Positions 26,528-34,455 of a stretch of 64,000 bases of DNA are shown piece after piece (within the stretch, counting starts at the first letter, position 1; each line of letters begins with the position of its first letter). The stretch covers positions 186,001-250,000 of the forward strand of contig CAZPVT010000030.1 of the NCBI GenBank assembly GCA_964590395.1, given 5' to 3'. Position numbers and translations under genes: made by a program. Source of the stretch: JAOABP01 sp964590395 (GTDB lineage: Bacteria; Hydrothermota; Tepidihabitantia; Tepidihabitantales; Tepidihabitantaceae). The notes below the pieces were generated by a model that saw only the letters and a list, made by a program, of their open reading frames with translations, was not told the DNA's origin and did no database searches.

Positions 26528-27406
26528 ATGTTTTCTGGTTGTATTACCGCATTAATAACCCCTTTCGAAAATGGTCGGGTAAATATTGATGGGTTAAAGA
26601 AAAATATCCTTTTTCAATTGCAGAACGGGGTCAAAGGTGTACTGGCTTGTGGTTCGACCGGCGAGGCACCAACATTAACGGAGTTAGAATGGGAGGCAGT
26701 GATTTCAACCACGGTTGCTACCGCGAGGGGAAAGGTGGTGGTCGCCGCTGGAGCAGGAACAAATTCTACTGATAAATCAATTAAACAGATAAGACGAGCG
26801 GAGGAACTTGGGGTTGATGCAGTACTGGTCGTTGCTCCATATTATAATAAACCAACGCAAGATGGGCTTTACCGTCACTTTCGTGCCTGTGCCGAAGCAA
26901 CCAGGCTTCCGGTAATAATCTATAATATTCCGCCGCGGAGCGTGATAAATATTGCCCCCCACACGATTGAAAAACTGGTTAGAGATTGTGAAAATATCGT
27001 AGCAATAAAGGAGGCTTCAGGTAACCTTGATCAATGCACTGAAATCCTTATCCGTTGTGCTGATCGGGTCAGTTTGCTTTCGGGCGATGATTCACTAACT
27101 TTACCGATTCTTGCGGTTGGTGGCAAAGGGGTGATTTCGGTTGTTTCCAATGTCGTTCCTCGGGATGTCCAGCAGATGGTCGATGAGTATTTGAGGGGGA
27201 GAATTGAGAATGCGCGCAAGATACACCAGAAACTTTTTCCACTGATCAAAGCGCTTTTTGTTGAAAGTAATCCGATTCCGGTAAAGGCAGCGATGAATAT
27301 TTTGGGTATGTCGGCAGGTGATCCGAGGCTGCCACTGGTATCGCTAAGTCAGCAAAGCCTGCCATTCCTGCTTGAGGCATTAAAAAATTACGGATTATTA
27401 GGATGA
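26528..27406 (+). CDS. dapA: 4-hydroxy-tetrahydrodipicolinate synthase
   Basis: A 292-residue aldolase of the lysine/diaminopimelate pathway, condensing pyruvate and aspartate semialdehyde. GVLACGSTGEAPTLTELEW near residue 37 contains the pyruvate-contacting Thr pair, PYYNKPTQDGLYRHF holds the catalytic Tyr, and VAIKEASGN holds the Schiff-base Lys. AAAGGAGG lies 5 nt before the ATG. It overlaps dapB by 4 nt (ATGA). DapA and DapB probably serve peptidoglycan diaminopimelate as well as lysine. Confidence 0.95.
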   Translation: MFSGCITALITPFENGRVNIDGLKKNILFQLQNGVKGVLACGSTGEAPTLTELEWEAVISTTVATARGKVVVAAGAGTNSTDKSIKQIRRAEELGVDAVLVVAPYYNKPTQDGLYRHFRACAEATRLPVIIYNIPPRSVINIAPHTIEKLVRDCENIVAIKEASGNLDQCTEILIRCADRVSLLSGDDSLTLPILAVGGKGVISVVSNVVPRDVQQMVDEYLRGRIENARKIHQKLFPLIKALFVESNPIPVKAAMNILGMSAGDPRLPLVSLSQQSLPFLLEALKNYGLLG

Positions 27407-28122
27407 TTAGGGTGGTAATTGTGGGGATTGCGGGCAGAATGGGAAAGGAAATTGCGCGTCTGGTTACTATACAAGGTGATTTGCAACTGGTGGGCGGAGT
27501 GGAAGCACCTGCGCATTCTCTCATTGGTACAAACGTTGGAGTCGGGCAGATTGTTTCCGATTTAATTCACCTTATTGACGAGAGTGATGTCGTGGTCGAT
27601 TTTTCTATTCCGGCGGTAGTAATAAGGAATGCTCTACAATGTGTTGATCACGGCAAGCCGTTTATTACCGGTGTTACCGGTTGGCAATCTACTCAGATGC
27701 AACAACTTTTTAATGCAGCGAGAAAAATCCCGGTGGTCTATGCCCCAAATTTTTCAGTTGGCGTTGGTGTAATTAAAAAAATCTGTGTTGAAATGGTGAG
27801 ACTTTTGGGGGCTGATTATGACATTCATCTTATTGAAACCCACCACAAGGCAAAAAGGGATGCACCGTCTGGCACCGCTCAATTACTGAGTACAGCGATG
27901 CAGGAACAAATAGGGAAGAGAAATATTCAGGTGATTTCGATTAGAACCGGTGAAGTAGTGGGAGAACATAAGATAATCTTCGGCGGTCCTGGGGAACGGA
28001 TCGAGTTAGTTCATAAGGCGGAAAATCGAGGTGCTTTTGCTGCGGGAGTTATTCGTGCCGTGCGCTGGATCGTGTCTCAACCACCAGGACTTTACTCGAT
28101 GTCAGAGGTGCTGGGAATTTAG
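27403..28122 (+). CDS. dapB: 4-hydroxy-tetrahydrodipicolinate reductase
   Basis: A 239-residue NAD(P)H-dependent reductase acting directly after DapA. The nucleotide-binding GIAGRMGKEIARL is at the N-terminus, and ETHHKAKRDAPSGTA near residue 146 contains the catalytic His pair and the substrate-binding KxDAPSGTA motif. FITGVTGW near residue 87 is also conserved. The start overlaps dapA (ATGA). The gene ends in a TTAG that also holds the stop of hslV on the other strand. Confidence 0.95.
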   Translation: MIRVVIVGIAGRMGKEIARLVTIQGDLQLVGGVEAPAHSLIGTNVGVGQIVSDLIHLIDESDVVVDFSIPAVVIRNALQCVDHGKPFITGVTGWQSTQMQQLFNAARKIPVVYAPNFSVGVGVIKKICVEMVRLLGADYDIHLIETHHKAKRDAPSGTAQLLSTAMQEQIGKRNIQVISIRTGEVVGEHKIIFGGPGERIELVHKAENRGAFAAGVIRAVRWIVSQPPGLYSMSEVLGI

Positions 28123-28655
28123 ATTGTTTCCAGATAAATTTCGGGATTAGTGTAGATACAGACCGCAGCTGCTTGTTTTATCGCTTCTTGAGCGATTTCA
28201 GCAACTGAAAGAGGCGTATACTTTAAAAGCAAACGAGCGACAATTAAGGCGTAAGTACCTCCAGAACCGATAGCCACGATACCGTCATCCGGCTCGATAA
28301 CATCTCCGGAACCAGAAACCACATAGGAATACTGACGATCCATAATTCCTAAAAGTGCTTCGAGGCGCCGGAGTACACGATCAGTCCGCCAGTCTTTGGC
28401 AAGTTCAACAACTGCCCTGGGTAAATTACCACTGAATTCTCCAAGTTTTGCTTCAAACCGCTCAAAGAGTGTAAAAGCATCAGCAGTAGCTCCGGCAAAA
28501 CCCACTAATACCTGATTGTTATGGAGTTTTCTTATTTTTCGGGCTGATCGCTTAATAATAGTGTCACCTAAAGTTATCTGACCGTCAGACGCCATGGCGA
28601 CTTTGTTATCCCGACGGATACCGATAATCGTCGTATGATGAATGTTAACCTTCAT
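28119..28655 (-). CDS. hslV: HslV, proteolytic subunit of the HslUV protease
   Basis: A 178-residue N-terminal-nucleophile protease. TTIIGIRR starts at Thr8, the likely catalytic residue after removal of the 7-residue leader MKVNIHH, as in other HslV proteins with a propeptide. SDGQITLGDTIIK, KIRKLHNNQVLVGFAGATADAFTL and GSGGTYAL are canonical. HslV forms a double ring activated by the ATPase HslU, whose gene is not next to it here. It is divergent from the HDAC gene and converges on dapB. Confidence 0.96.
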   Translation of the reverse strand: MKVNIHHTTIIGIRRDNKVAMASDGQITLGDTIIKRSARKIRKLHNNQVLVGFAGATADAFTLFERFEAKLGEFSGNLPRAVVELAKDWRTDRVLRRLEALLGIMDRQYSYVVSGSGDVIEPDDGIVAIGSGGTYALIVARLLLKYTPLSVAEIAQEAIKQAAAVCIYTNPEIYLETI

Positions 28656-28667
28656 TGTGATGATTGA

Positions 28668-28695
28668 ATTATATAATTTATTTTGATTAAGTAAA
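28668..28695 (-). promoter_or_regulatory. Probable hslV promoter, 6-nt leader
   Basis: On the minus strand TTTACT (28695-28690), a 16-nt spacer and TATAAT (28673-28668). The predicted start near 28661 is 6 nt before the ATG at 28655. No Shine-Dalgarno sequence is seen. Confidence 0.5.
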
Positions 28696-28808
28696 GTGTC
28701 GACAATTAGTTATAGCTGTTTTATATAATATAATGAGCACTAAGGGCGGTTGGTTTCAGTGGCTTCGCAGATAATGTTATAAAAAACCAAAATACGATTA
28801 ACAAAAAT

Positions 28809-28836
28809 TTGACAGCGAGGTAATTTGACTTATAAT
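28809..28836 (+). promoter_or_regulatory. Consensus promoter of the HDAC/glycan operon with a normal leader
   Basis: Perfect TTGACA (28809-28814) and TATAAT (28831-28836) with a 16-nt spacer. The predicted start near 28843 gives a 34-nt leader with AGGGGAG (28863-28869) 7 nt before the ATG at 28877. It contrasts with the leaderless promoters elsewhere in the window. Confidence 0.75.
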
Positions 28837-28876
28837 AAAAATTAAATCTTGTGATTTGAGTTAGGGGAGTAATGTT

Positions 28877-29818
28877 ATGAGATTTGTTTATTCAGAGCGT
28901 TATCATTTTAATATCGGCGTTCATGTTTTTCCTACCGATAAATATAAAATGGTAAAGCAGATACTGTTGGCACAGGGTTTAGCCCAAGAGAACGATTTTT
29001 ACGAACCCCCAGAGCCATCAGTTGATGATATTCGTCTTGTCCATACTAAGGAATATGTCGATGATATGCTTAATTTACGCTGGACAGCGAGGACGGTGCG
29101 ATCAGAATTGCCGCTAACTTGGGAAATAATCTATGGCTATATGCTTCATACCTCGGGTACGATTCTTGCCGCTAATTTTGCTTTAGACGATGGAATTGCC
29201 ATGCATATCGGCGGAGGGTTTCATCATGCTTTTTCGGACCACGCCGAGGGATTCTGTTACATCAATGACATCGCGGTGGCGATTAAAAAATTAATGAAAG
29301 AAGGTAAAGCTCAACGCGTTGCGGTGATTGACTGTGACCTACACCAAGGGAATGGTACCGCTCGGGTATTTCAGGATGATCCGCGGGTGTTTACCTTTTC
29401 TATTCATCAGGAGCATTTATACCCAATTAAAGAACGGTCGTCTTGGGACATCGGTTTGGCTGATGAAACTGGCGATGAAGAGTATAACTGTCATTTGCAA
29501 TATGCTGTACCCAAAATTATCACTGAACATAAACCAGAATTCGTTATTTATGTGGCTGGCGCAGACCCCTATGTTGACGATCAGTTGGGCACATTGCGTT
29601 TAACAAAAGAGGGGCTGGCACTGCGCGACCGAATTGTGATCGAAAATTGTTATAAGGCAAAAATACCGGTTTTGCCTGTCCTTGCTGGTGGGTACGCATT
29701 AAAAACACAAGATACGGCTGAAATTCATACCAACACTGCCCGAGAGTGTCTTCGGATGTTAGGACAGCTACCGGTTGATTCAACATCAAAAGACAAATCA
29801 GCAGAAACCAGCGGCTGA
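28877..29818 (+). CDS. Histone deacetylase family (HDAC/AcuC-like) protein
   Basis: A 313-residue arginase-fold zinc amidohydrolase. GGGFHHAFSDHAEGFCYIND carries the catalytic His pair, VIDCDLHQGNGT has the Asp and His zinc ligands, GADPYVDDQLG supplies the second Asp, and LAGGYA the C-terminal loop. All expected active-site residues are present. Bacterial members remove acetyl groups from protein lysines, polyamines or other small amides; the substrate is not predictable. It heads a cluster of three glycan genes 20 nt downstream, so a link to acetylated sugars is possible but unproven. Confidence 0.9.
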   Translation: MRFVYSERYHFNIGVHVFPTDKYKMVKQILLAQGLAQENDFYEPPEPSVDDIRLVHTKEYVDDMLNLRWTARTVRSELPLTWEIIYGYMLHTSGTILAANFALDDGIAMHIGGGFHHAFSDHAEGFCYINDIAVAIKKLMKEGKAQRVAVIDCDLHQGNGTARVFQDDPRVFTFSIHQEHLYPIKERSSWDIGLADETGDEEYNCHLQYAVPKIITEHKPEFVIYVAGADPYVDDQLGTLRLTKEGLALRDRIVIENCYKAKIPVLPVLAGGYALKTQDTAEIHTNTARECLRMLGQLPVDSTSKDKSAETSG

Positions 29819-29838
29819 TTCTCAAGTTCATAAATTGA

Positions 29839-30993
29839 ATGGATAACCCAAAAACTGTCTGTTTCTTGACTGCCTCTTATCCAGCGGATTACAGCCGTTT
29901 TTTGGATCGTGAAGCACGCTCTTTGCAAAAAGCAGGTTATCGGGTTATCATAATTGGTTTAGGCAAGCATACTGGAGTTTTTACCAAAAACGGAATAAAA
30001 ATCTTTCAGATTAAAGAACAACGCGGCTTCTCGAAAATTAATACCATGCGAGATATTGCCGGGCGCGCTCTGGATCAAAGGGCAGAGATTTATCATTGTT
30101 TTGATCCCTGGGCGCTGTGGATTGGTTTTAAAATAAAAAAGAGATGTCCCCAGGTCAAGTTGATTTACGACTCAACCGAATGGTTTCCACAGACCTATCT
30201 TGATCGCAAAGATTTTCCTTGGTTATTGCGGCTAATAGGGTGGGGAATGGTAACCTATCTTGAATATCGAGCAACGCAACAAGCTGACGAGATCATCGAG
30301 ACTAATCGATTACGTTCAACACGGTTTTTTCGACGCAAGAGGATACCTAAACTGGTACCCAATTATGCACCGGTTGAACTGGTAAAAGCTCCACTTAATC
30401 AGCGAGATACTTGCTTTGTGTACACTGGACTTATCTGTCGGCCGCGAGGATTTGACAGACTATTGCAAGCAATCGCGACCGTTAAAGTACGATATCCATC
30501 AGTCCGCCTGCTGGTCAGAGGGGAGTTTGACCCGTATGACGATTTCGAATCCTGGAGCAGAGATTTTATCAGGGCAAATAGGCTGGTTGAAAACGTGCAA
30601 TTCGTTGAGCGTGTCGATTCTTATTCCGATGTTTTTGAACTATTAAAGCCTTGTCTTGCCGGAGTGATACTTCTTCAACCGGATAGAGGAAATGACTGGA
30701 CAAACCAACCCAGCAAACTGTTTGAATTTATGGTTGCGGGATTGGCGGTGATTGCCAGTAATTTTCCGGAAATAAGTCGAATCGTCCAAAGTTCTGGATG
30801 TGGTTGGTTAGTTGATTCTCGTAATTCAGCAGAAATCGCTCGAACAATGGAGCAGATTCTGGCTAATCCTGCGGAAGCAATTAAAAGGGGGTTGGCAGGC
30901 AGAAAAATGGCGCAAACAAAATATAATTGGGAATTTGCTGCCCAGACCCTGTTATCAATCTATCAGCGCTTAACTGGTGGTCTTAGTAACTGA
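29839..30993 (+). CDS. Glycosyltransferase, GT-B fold (GT4-like)
   Basis: A 384-residue protein with two Rossmann-like halves. The N-terminal half starts with a KTVCFLTASYPADYSRFLDR-type acceptor domain and has YDSTEWFPQTYL. The C-terminal half has VPNYAPVEL, FVYTGLICRPRGFDRL and the donor-site segment PSKLFEFMVAGLAVIASNFP. This fits GT4-type retaining glycosyltransferases that use nucleotide-sugars. It is cytoplasmic or membrane-associated and co-transcribed with the next two genes (next ATG follows immediately). The sugar and acceptor are unknown; surface polysaccharide synthesis is inferred. Confidence 0.82.
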   Translation: MDNPKTVCFLTASYPADYSRFLDREARSLQKAGYRVIIIGLGKHTGVFTKNGIKIFQIKEQRGFSKINTMRDIAGRALDQRAEIYHCFDPWALWIGFKIKKRCPQVKLIYDSTEWFPQTYLDRKDFPWLLRLIGWGMVTYLEYRATQQADEIIETNRLRSTRFFRRKRIPKLVPNYAPVELVKAPLNQRDTCFVYTGLICRPRGFDRLLQAIATVKVRYPSVRLLVRGEFDPYDDFESWSRDFIRANRLVENVQFVERVDSYSDVFELLKPCLAGVILLQPDRGNDWTNQPSKLFEFMVAGLAVIASNFPEISRIVQSSGCGWLVDSRNSAEIARTMEQILANPAEAIKRGLAGRKMAQTKYNWEFAAQTLLSIYQRLTGGLSN

Positions 30994-32469
30994 ATGTTGA
31001 TATTAATAAATCCTGATATTTACTTAAAAATGATTCTAGAGCAGGAAGGAGTTCCCATTGCTACGGAAGATATTCCTAAGACAAAGATCTTCATAAAACA
31101 AAATGAAACGCAGGTGATCATCAGTACCAAAGAGGATCTCTTAGAGGAGGATCAAAATGACTCTCAGCCGGTTGTAATAAAGTATGTTTTCCCTGATGAT
31201 ACCGGTTTTTTTCGGAATCTTGGTGTGGTGGATATCAACTATAAATGTCTGATTCCTAAATCAGCAACGATTGGTCGGACGGACAAAAACACCCCTTTCG
31301 TTTATTACAATAATACAAAAATGGTCCTGCCATTAAAACTCTCCGGATTACTATCCCATCGTGCCAGTCGGTTAAAACAATTCTACAGTAAAGGTAAAAG
31401 ATATCCCTTCGAAACCGTAGCAGTAGCAGATCGAGGGGGGGGGAGGAGATTGGTCGCCAATTGTCTCCGTAACTTTCTCCAAAATTTGCAATTACCCTAT
31501 TGCCGTCTTTCCTATGTACCAAGCGGCAATAGATCGCTGTTCGGTTTTCGCGTGGATACCGATTTCAGTTCAGTTCAGGAGATCGCTAATTGCGTCCAAA
31601 TTGCCCACCGTTATGGGATGAAATGGACCTGGTTTATTATGACTTATAACTTATCGGCGAGAATGAATGCGCTGAAAGAAATTTTAAATGGTCAGGATAT
31701 TCAGGTCCATTGTCACGAGCATAAAGTATATCGTGATTTAAAGCGTAATATAACTAATTTCTCTAAAGCTCTAAAATTATTAAAGTTATTAGGTATTGAG
31801 CCTGTTGGCGTTGCTGCACCGTATGGCATCTGGAATGAAAATCTGAATCGAGCGTATGGGGAAATTGGTTTTAAGTATTCTTCCGAGTTTGGATATGCTT
31901 ATGACGACTTGCCTTCAAGGCCGGTAATAGATGGCCAGATATCGTCGGTTATACAAATTCCGGTTCATCCAGTTGCTATTGGTCGATTAGCGTGGGCAAA
32001 GATGCCGCCGTCGCAGATGGTCGAATATTACAAAAGGGTCATTGATTTACAGGTTGCAAGAGAAGAACCATGTTTTCTGTACGACCATCCAAGCACGATA
32101 GTTCGTTATTCGGATGTGGTTAATGAGATTATCAGTTATGGTTTGGCACGCTGTGGTAACTGGTTAACAATGACTGATTACTGGCGGTGGTGGCGAAAGA
32201 GGGAAAGGGTAAACTACTGTGTCGAGTTTGAGAAAGAAGAGGTGGTGTTAGCCACCGACTGTGATGATGCTGACATTTCGCTAGTAATTGAGAAAGATAA
32301 TATGATTGCATACCTGCCCTTAGTTTCGGGTCGATATCAACTTCAAGATCTGGAATGGCTTCCAGTTTCAGTCTTAGAATTTGAAAGAGAAGAAATTAAT
32401 ACCGGGCAGTTTAGTGTGCGAGTAAAGTGTCAGAATTTAATTCGTTCGTTGCAACAAAGATTGCGATAA
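30994..32469 (+). CDS. Polysaccharide deacetylase-like protein with a unique N-terminal region
   Basis: A 491-residue protein. Residues 1-180 match no family I know. From about residue 185 there is a NodB-like (CE4) barrel: FRVDTDF gives the catalytic Asp, QVHCHEHK the zinc-binding His residues, VAAPYGIWNENLNRAYGEIG the Pro-Tyr block and CFLYDHPST the late motif. Such enzymes deacetylate N-acetyl sugars. No signal peptide is seen. A run of nine G at 31435-31443 lies in the N-terminal region. It starts directly after the first glycosyltransferase and precedes the second by 3 nt. Confidence 0.68.
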   Translation: MLILINPDIYLKMILEQEGVPIATEDIPKTKIFIKQNETQVIISTKEDLLEEDQNDSQPVVIKYVFPDDTGFFRNLGVVDINYKCLIPKSATIGRTDKNTPFVYYNNTKMVLPLKLSGLLSHRASRLKQFYSKGKRYPFETVAVADRGGGRRLVANCLRNFLQNLQLPYCRLSYVPSGNRSLFGFRVDTDFSSVQEIANCVQIAHRYGMKWTWFIMTYNLSARMNALKEILNGQDIQVHCHEHKVYRDLKRNITNFSKALKLLKLLGIEPVGVAAPYGIWNENLNRAYGEIGFKYSSEFGYAYDDLPSRPVIDGQISSVIQIPVHPVAIGRLAWAKMPPSQMVEYYKRVIDLQVAREEPCFLYDHPSTIVRYSDVVNEIISYGLARCGNWLTMTDYWRWWRKRERVNYCVEFEKEEVVLATDCDDADISLVIEKDNMIAYLPLVSGRYQLQDLEWLPVSVLEFEREEINTGQFSVRVKCQNLIRSLQQRLR

Positions 32470-32472
32470 ATT

Positions 32473-33507
32473 ATGAAAGTCATTTTTGGTTCCTTTTCAG
32501 CAATTGGATTTTTGGGGGGGGGAGTAGATATTCAGGTTCGTTTTCTTAGTGAAGAACTAATAAAACTGGGCGTAGAAGTCGAACTTTTTAATCCTTGGAG
32601 AAAATACGATTTTAGGGAGTATGACTTATTTCACCTGTTTGGGGCACATAACGGTACCTACCATCTTGGTAGAGCGGTAAAACAGTTAGGAATAAAATTG
32701 ATAGTTACCCCTGTGTTTTTCAGTCGGCTAACACCTTCCAAACTGCGAATAGTAACAGAACTGACAGAACTCAGCCACCGGTTTTGGGGGATATGGTCAG
32801 AGCATCTTTACTGCCAACAGTTATGTCAGATGGCAGATTTAGTTTTGGTAAATACCGGAGAGGAGAAAAAATTAATTCTCAAATCCTTTGGCATACCGGA
32901 AGAAAAAATCGGTAAGATTCCCAATGGTGTTGATAGGCGATTTTACTATGCTTCACCGGAAAGATTTTATCAGGAATTTAGCCTGGAAAACTTTGTGTTA
33001 TACGTAGGTCATATCGGCTACGGCAGAAAAAATCTTTTGCCATTATTAAGGATATTAAAGAGACACCAGATGCCAGCGGTTTTAATTGGCAGGGTATTAA
33101 ATACTTCATACGCCAGTAAGTGTCAGGAAATTATCAATAGTTCACCCAATATCAGGTTGTTAACTGAGATGCCTAATGACTCTCCATTATTAATTTCCGC
33201 CTATGCTGCTTGTAATACTTTTGTATTGCCATCTTTCTATGAAACGCCCGGGTTGGCGGCGCTAGAAGCCGGTCTGGCAGGAGCCAAGGTATGTATTACC
33301 CGTTACGGAGGTACGCAGGAGTATTTCGGAGACCATGCAACTTACCTGGAACCTAAATCAGAAAATTCAATCGAACGGGCAGTGATAAGTTGTTACTATA
33401 AATCCCAAACGCCGCACTTAAAGGAGCATATTTACAGCAACTTTTTATGGGAAGCAGCTGCCACACGGCTTATCGAGTATTATTACAGAGTAGTAAGGGA
33501 GAGGTAG
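32473..33507 (+). CDS. Glycosyltransferase, GT4-like
   Basis: A 344-residue GT-B protein. The acceptor half starts with FGSFSAIGFLGGGVDIQVRF, and the donor half has IPNGVDRRFYY, VLYVGHIGYGRKNLLPLL and FVLPSFYETPGLAALEAGLA, the E-x7-E type motif of GT4 enzymes. It is likely to add a sugar to a surface glycan made with its two upstream neighbours. A run of nine G (32514-32522) encodes the Gly triplet near residue 16; slippage there would shift the frame almost at the start of the protein. Confidence 0.86.
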   Translation: MKVIFGSFSAIGFLGGGVDIQVRFLSEELIKLGVEVELFNPWRKYDFREYDLFHLFGAHNGTYHLGRAVKQLGIKLIVTPVFFSRLTPSKLRIVTELTELSHRFWGIWSEHLYCQQLCQMADLVLVNTGEEKKLILKSFGIPEEKIGKIPNGVDRRFYYASPERFYQEFSLENFVLYVGHIGYGRKNLLPLLRILKRHQMPAVLIGRVLNTSYASKCQEIINSSPNIRLLTEMPNDSPLLISAYAACNTFVLPSFYETPGLAALEAGLAGAKVCITRYGGTQEYFGDHATYLEPKSENSIERAVISCYYKSQTPHLKEHIYSNFLWEAAATRLIEYYYRVVRER

Positions 33508-33582
33508 CTAGATAGTTGTGTTGAGTTTAAAGGATTTAAATTTAGTTTACATAATATATATTATCAGAAATTGACGGCGGTA

Positions 33583-33936
33583 TTAAAACTTGAACCAGTT
33601 TGCTGTAAGGTCGCCGAGTAGTGGCATTCTCCAGTACTTGCCGGTGGCAGAGTTTATTATACCCATGATTGCCATAACGATGCCGAAAATATATCCAAGT
33701 GGCCAGATCACAAACCAGCCGATAAAGGGAATCGCGCCAACAATACTGATTGCTACAAACCAGATAGTAAGCATTATACCTTGTTTGACATGGTATTTAC
33801 AATATTCGTTTTCTTTCATCGCCAGTAGTGGTACTAACCACAGTATCCCTAAGTATGACAGCCATGCTAAACCCTTGCCTTTTTCGATAACTTCGCTACC
33901 GGTTACGGATTGTTCAATCTTTTTTTCTTCTGTCAT
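33583..33936 (-). CDS. DUF4870-type small membrane protein
   Basis: A 117-residue protein with a charged, disordered-looking first 20 residues and about three membrane helices. WLSYLGILWLVPLLAMKENEY and YHVKQGIMLTIW match the DUF4870/Tic20-like pattern. AAGGAGG lies 6 nt before the ATG, which fits an internal gene of the transcript begun at 34371. The function is unknown. Confidence 0.75.
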   Translation of the reverse strand: MTEEKKIEQSVTGSEVIEKGKGLAWLSYLGILWLVPLLAMKENEYCKYHVKQGIMLTIWFVAISIVGAIPFIGWFVIWPLGYIFGIVMAIMGIINSATGKYWRMPLLGDLTANWFKF

Positions 33937-33954
33937 TTTTTCCTCCTTTTTTCT

Positions 33955-34371
33955 TTATTGTGATCTACGCAGCAGCCGTTCAGCATACTTTCCCAGTGCC
34001 GGGATATGCCATAACTCGCCAGCGGCTGCTTTTATAAAACAGTAGAGAATTACCAGTATATAACCAAGAGAAAGCAAGGTTCCTAATAAATAGTGAATCA
34101 TCCAGGCTGCTATCTTGAATACAAAGCCGAGAATAATTACATTACCCAAAACTTTTCCAAGAAGGAAGTTTAGAATATACACCACTATCCAGAAGATTAC
34201 GAATATGATTAGGAGTATTAGACTTTGGACACCGTGGAATGCGCAAAACCGGTCTCTGGGACGAATCAGCAGCGGTAGAAAAAAGAGCAAAGGAAGGTAA
34301 CCCAAGGCAGCAAGCAGGCGAATTTCCGGGATGGGAATTTCAACGGCACCGTAACGATTTTTGTGATTCAT
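33955..34371 (-). CDS. Small membrane protein, probably related to DUF4870
   Basis: A 138-residue protein with three or four membrane helices. RLLAALGYLPLLFFLPLLIR and FCAFHGVQSLILLIIF follow the same pattern as the downstream DUF4870 protein (hydrophobic helix, charged turn, F/Y-HxxQ), so the two may be diverged tandem duplicates. It is the first gene of a two-gene operon with its own near-leaderless promoter, divergent from thi4. The function is unknown. Confidence 0.65.
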   Translation of the reverse strand: MNHKNRYGAVEIPIPEIRLLAALGYLPLLFFLPLLIRPRDRFCAFHGVQSLILLIIFVIFWIVVYILNFLLGKVLGNVIILGFVFKIAAWMIHYLLGTLLSLGYILVILYCFIKAAAGELWHIPALGKYAERLLRRSQ

Positions 34372-34379
34372 TTAATAAG

Positions 34380-34408
34380 ATTATAATGAGGCTATTTAGA
34401 ATAGTCAA
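34380..34408 (-). promoter_or_regulatory. Sigma70 promoter of the DUF4870 pair, 2-nt leader
   Basis: On the minus strand TTGACT (34408-34403), a 17-nt spacer and TATAAT (34385-34380). The predicted start at 34373 is 2 nt before the ATG at 34371. Confidence 0.7.
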
Positions 34409-34420
34409 TAAGCAAATATA

Positions 34421-34448
34421 TTGACTTGTATTATATAACGATTACACT
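34421..34448 (+). promoter_or_regulatory. Sigma70-like promoter of thi4, 1-nt leader
   Basis: TTGACT (34421-34426), a 16-nt spacer and TACACT (34443-34448); predicted start 34455, ATG at 34456. No TPP riboswitch is visible; a leader this short could not hold one. Confidence 0.6.
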
Positions 34449-34455
34449 TATCAAA

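Noticed and set aside
33551..33564. ATAATATATATTAT palindrome between the glycosyltransferase and DUF4870 genes as a terminator
   Set aside because: It is a pure A/T palindrome with no GC stem or T-run, so it is unlikely to stop transcription.
34372..34455. TPP riboswitch before thi4
   Set aside because: No THI-box consensus is seen, and the predicted leader is about 1 nt.
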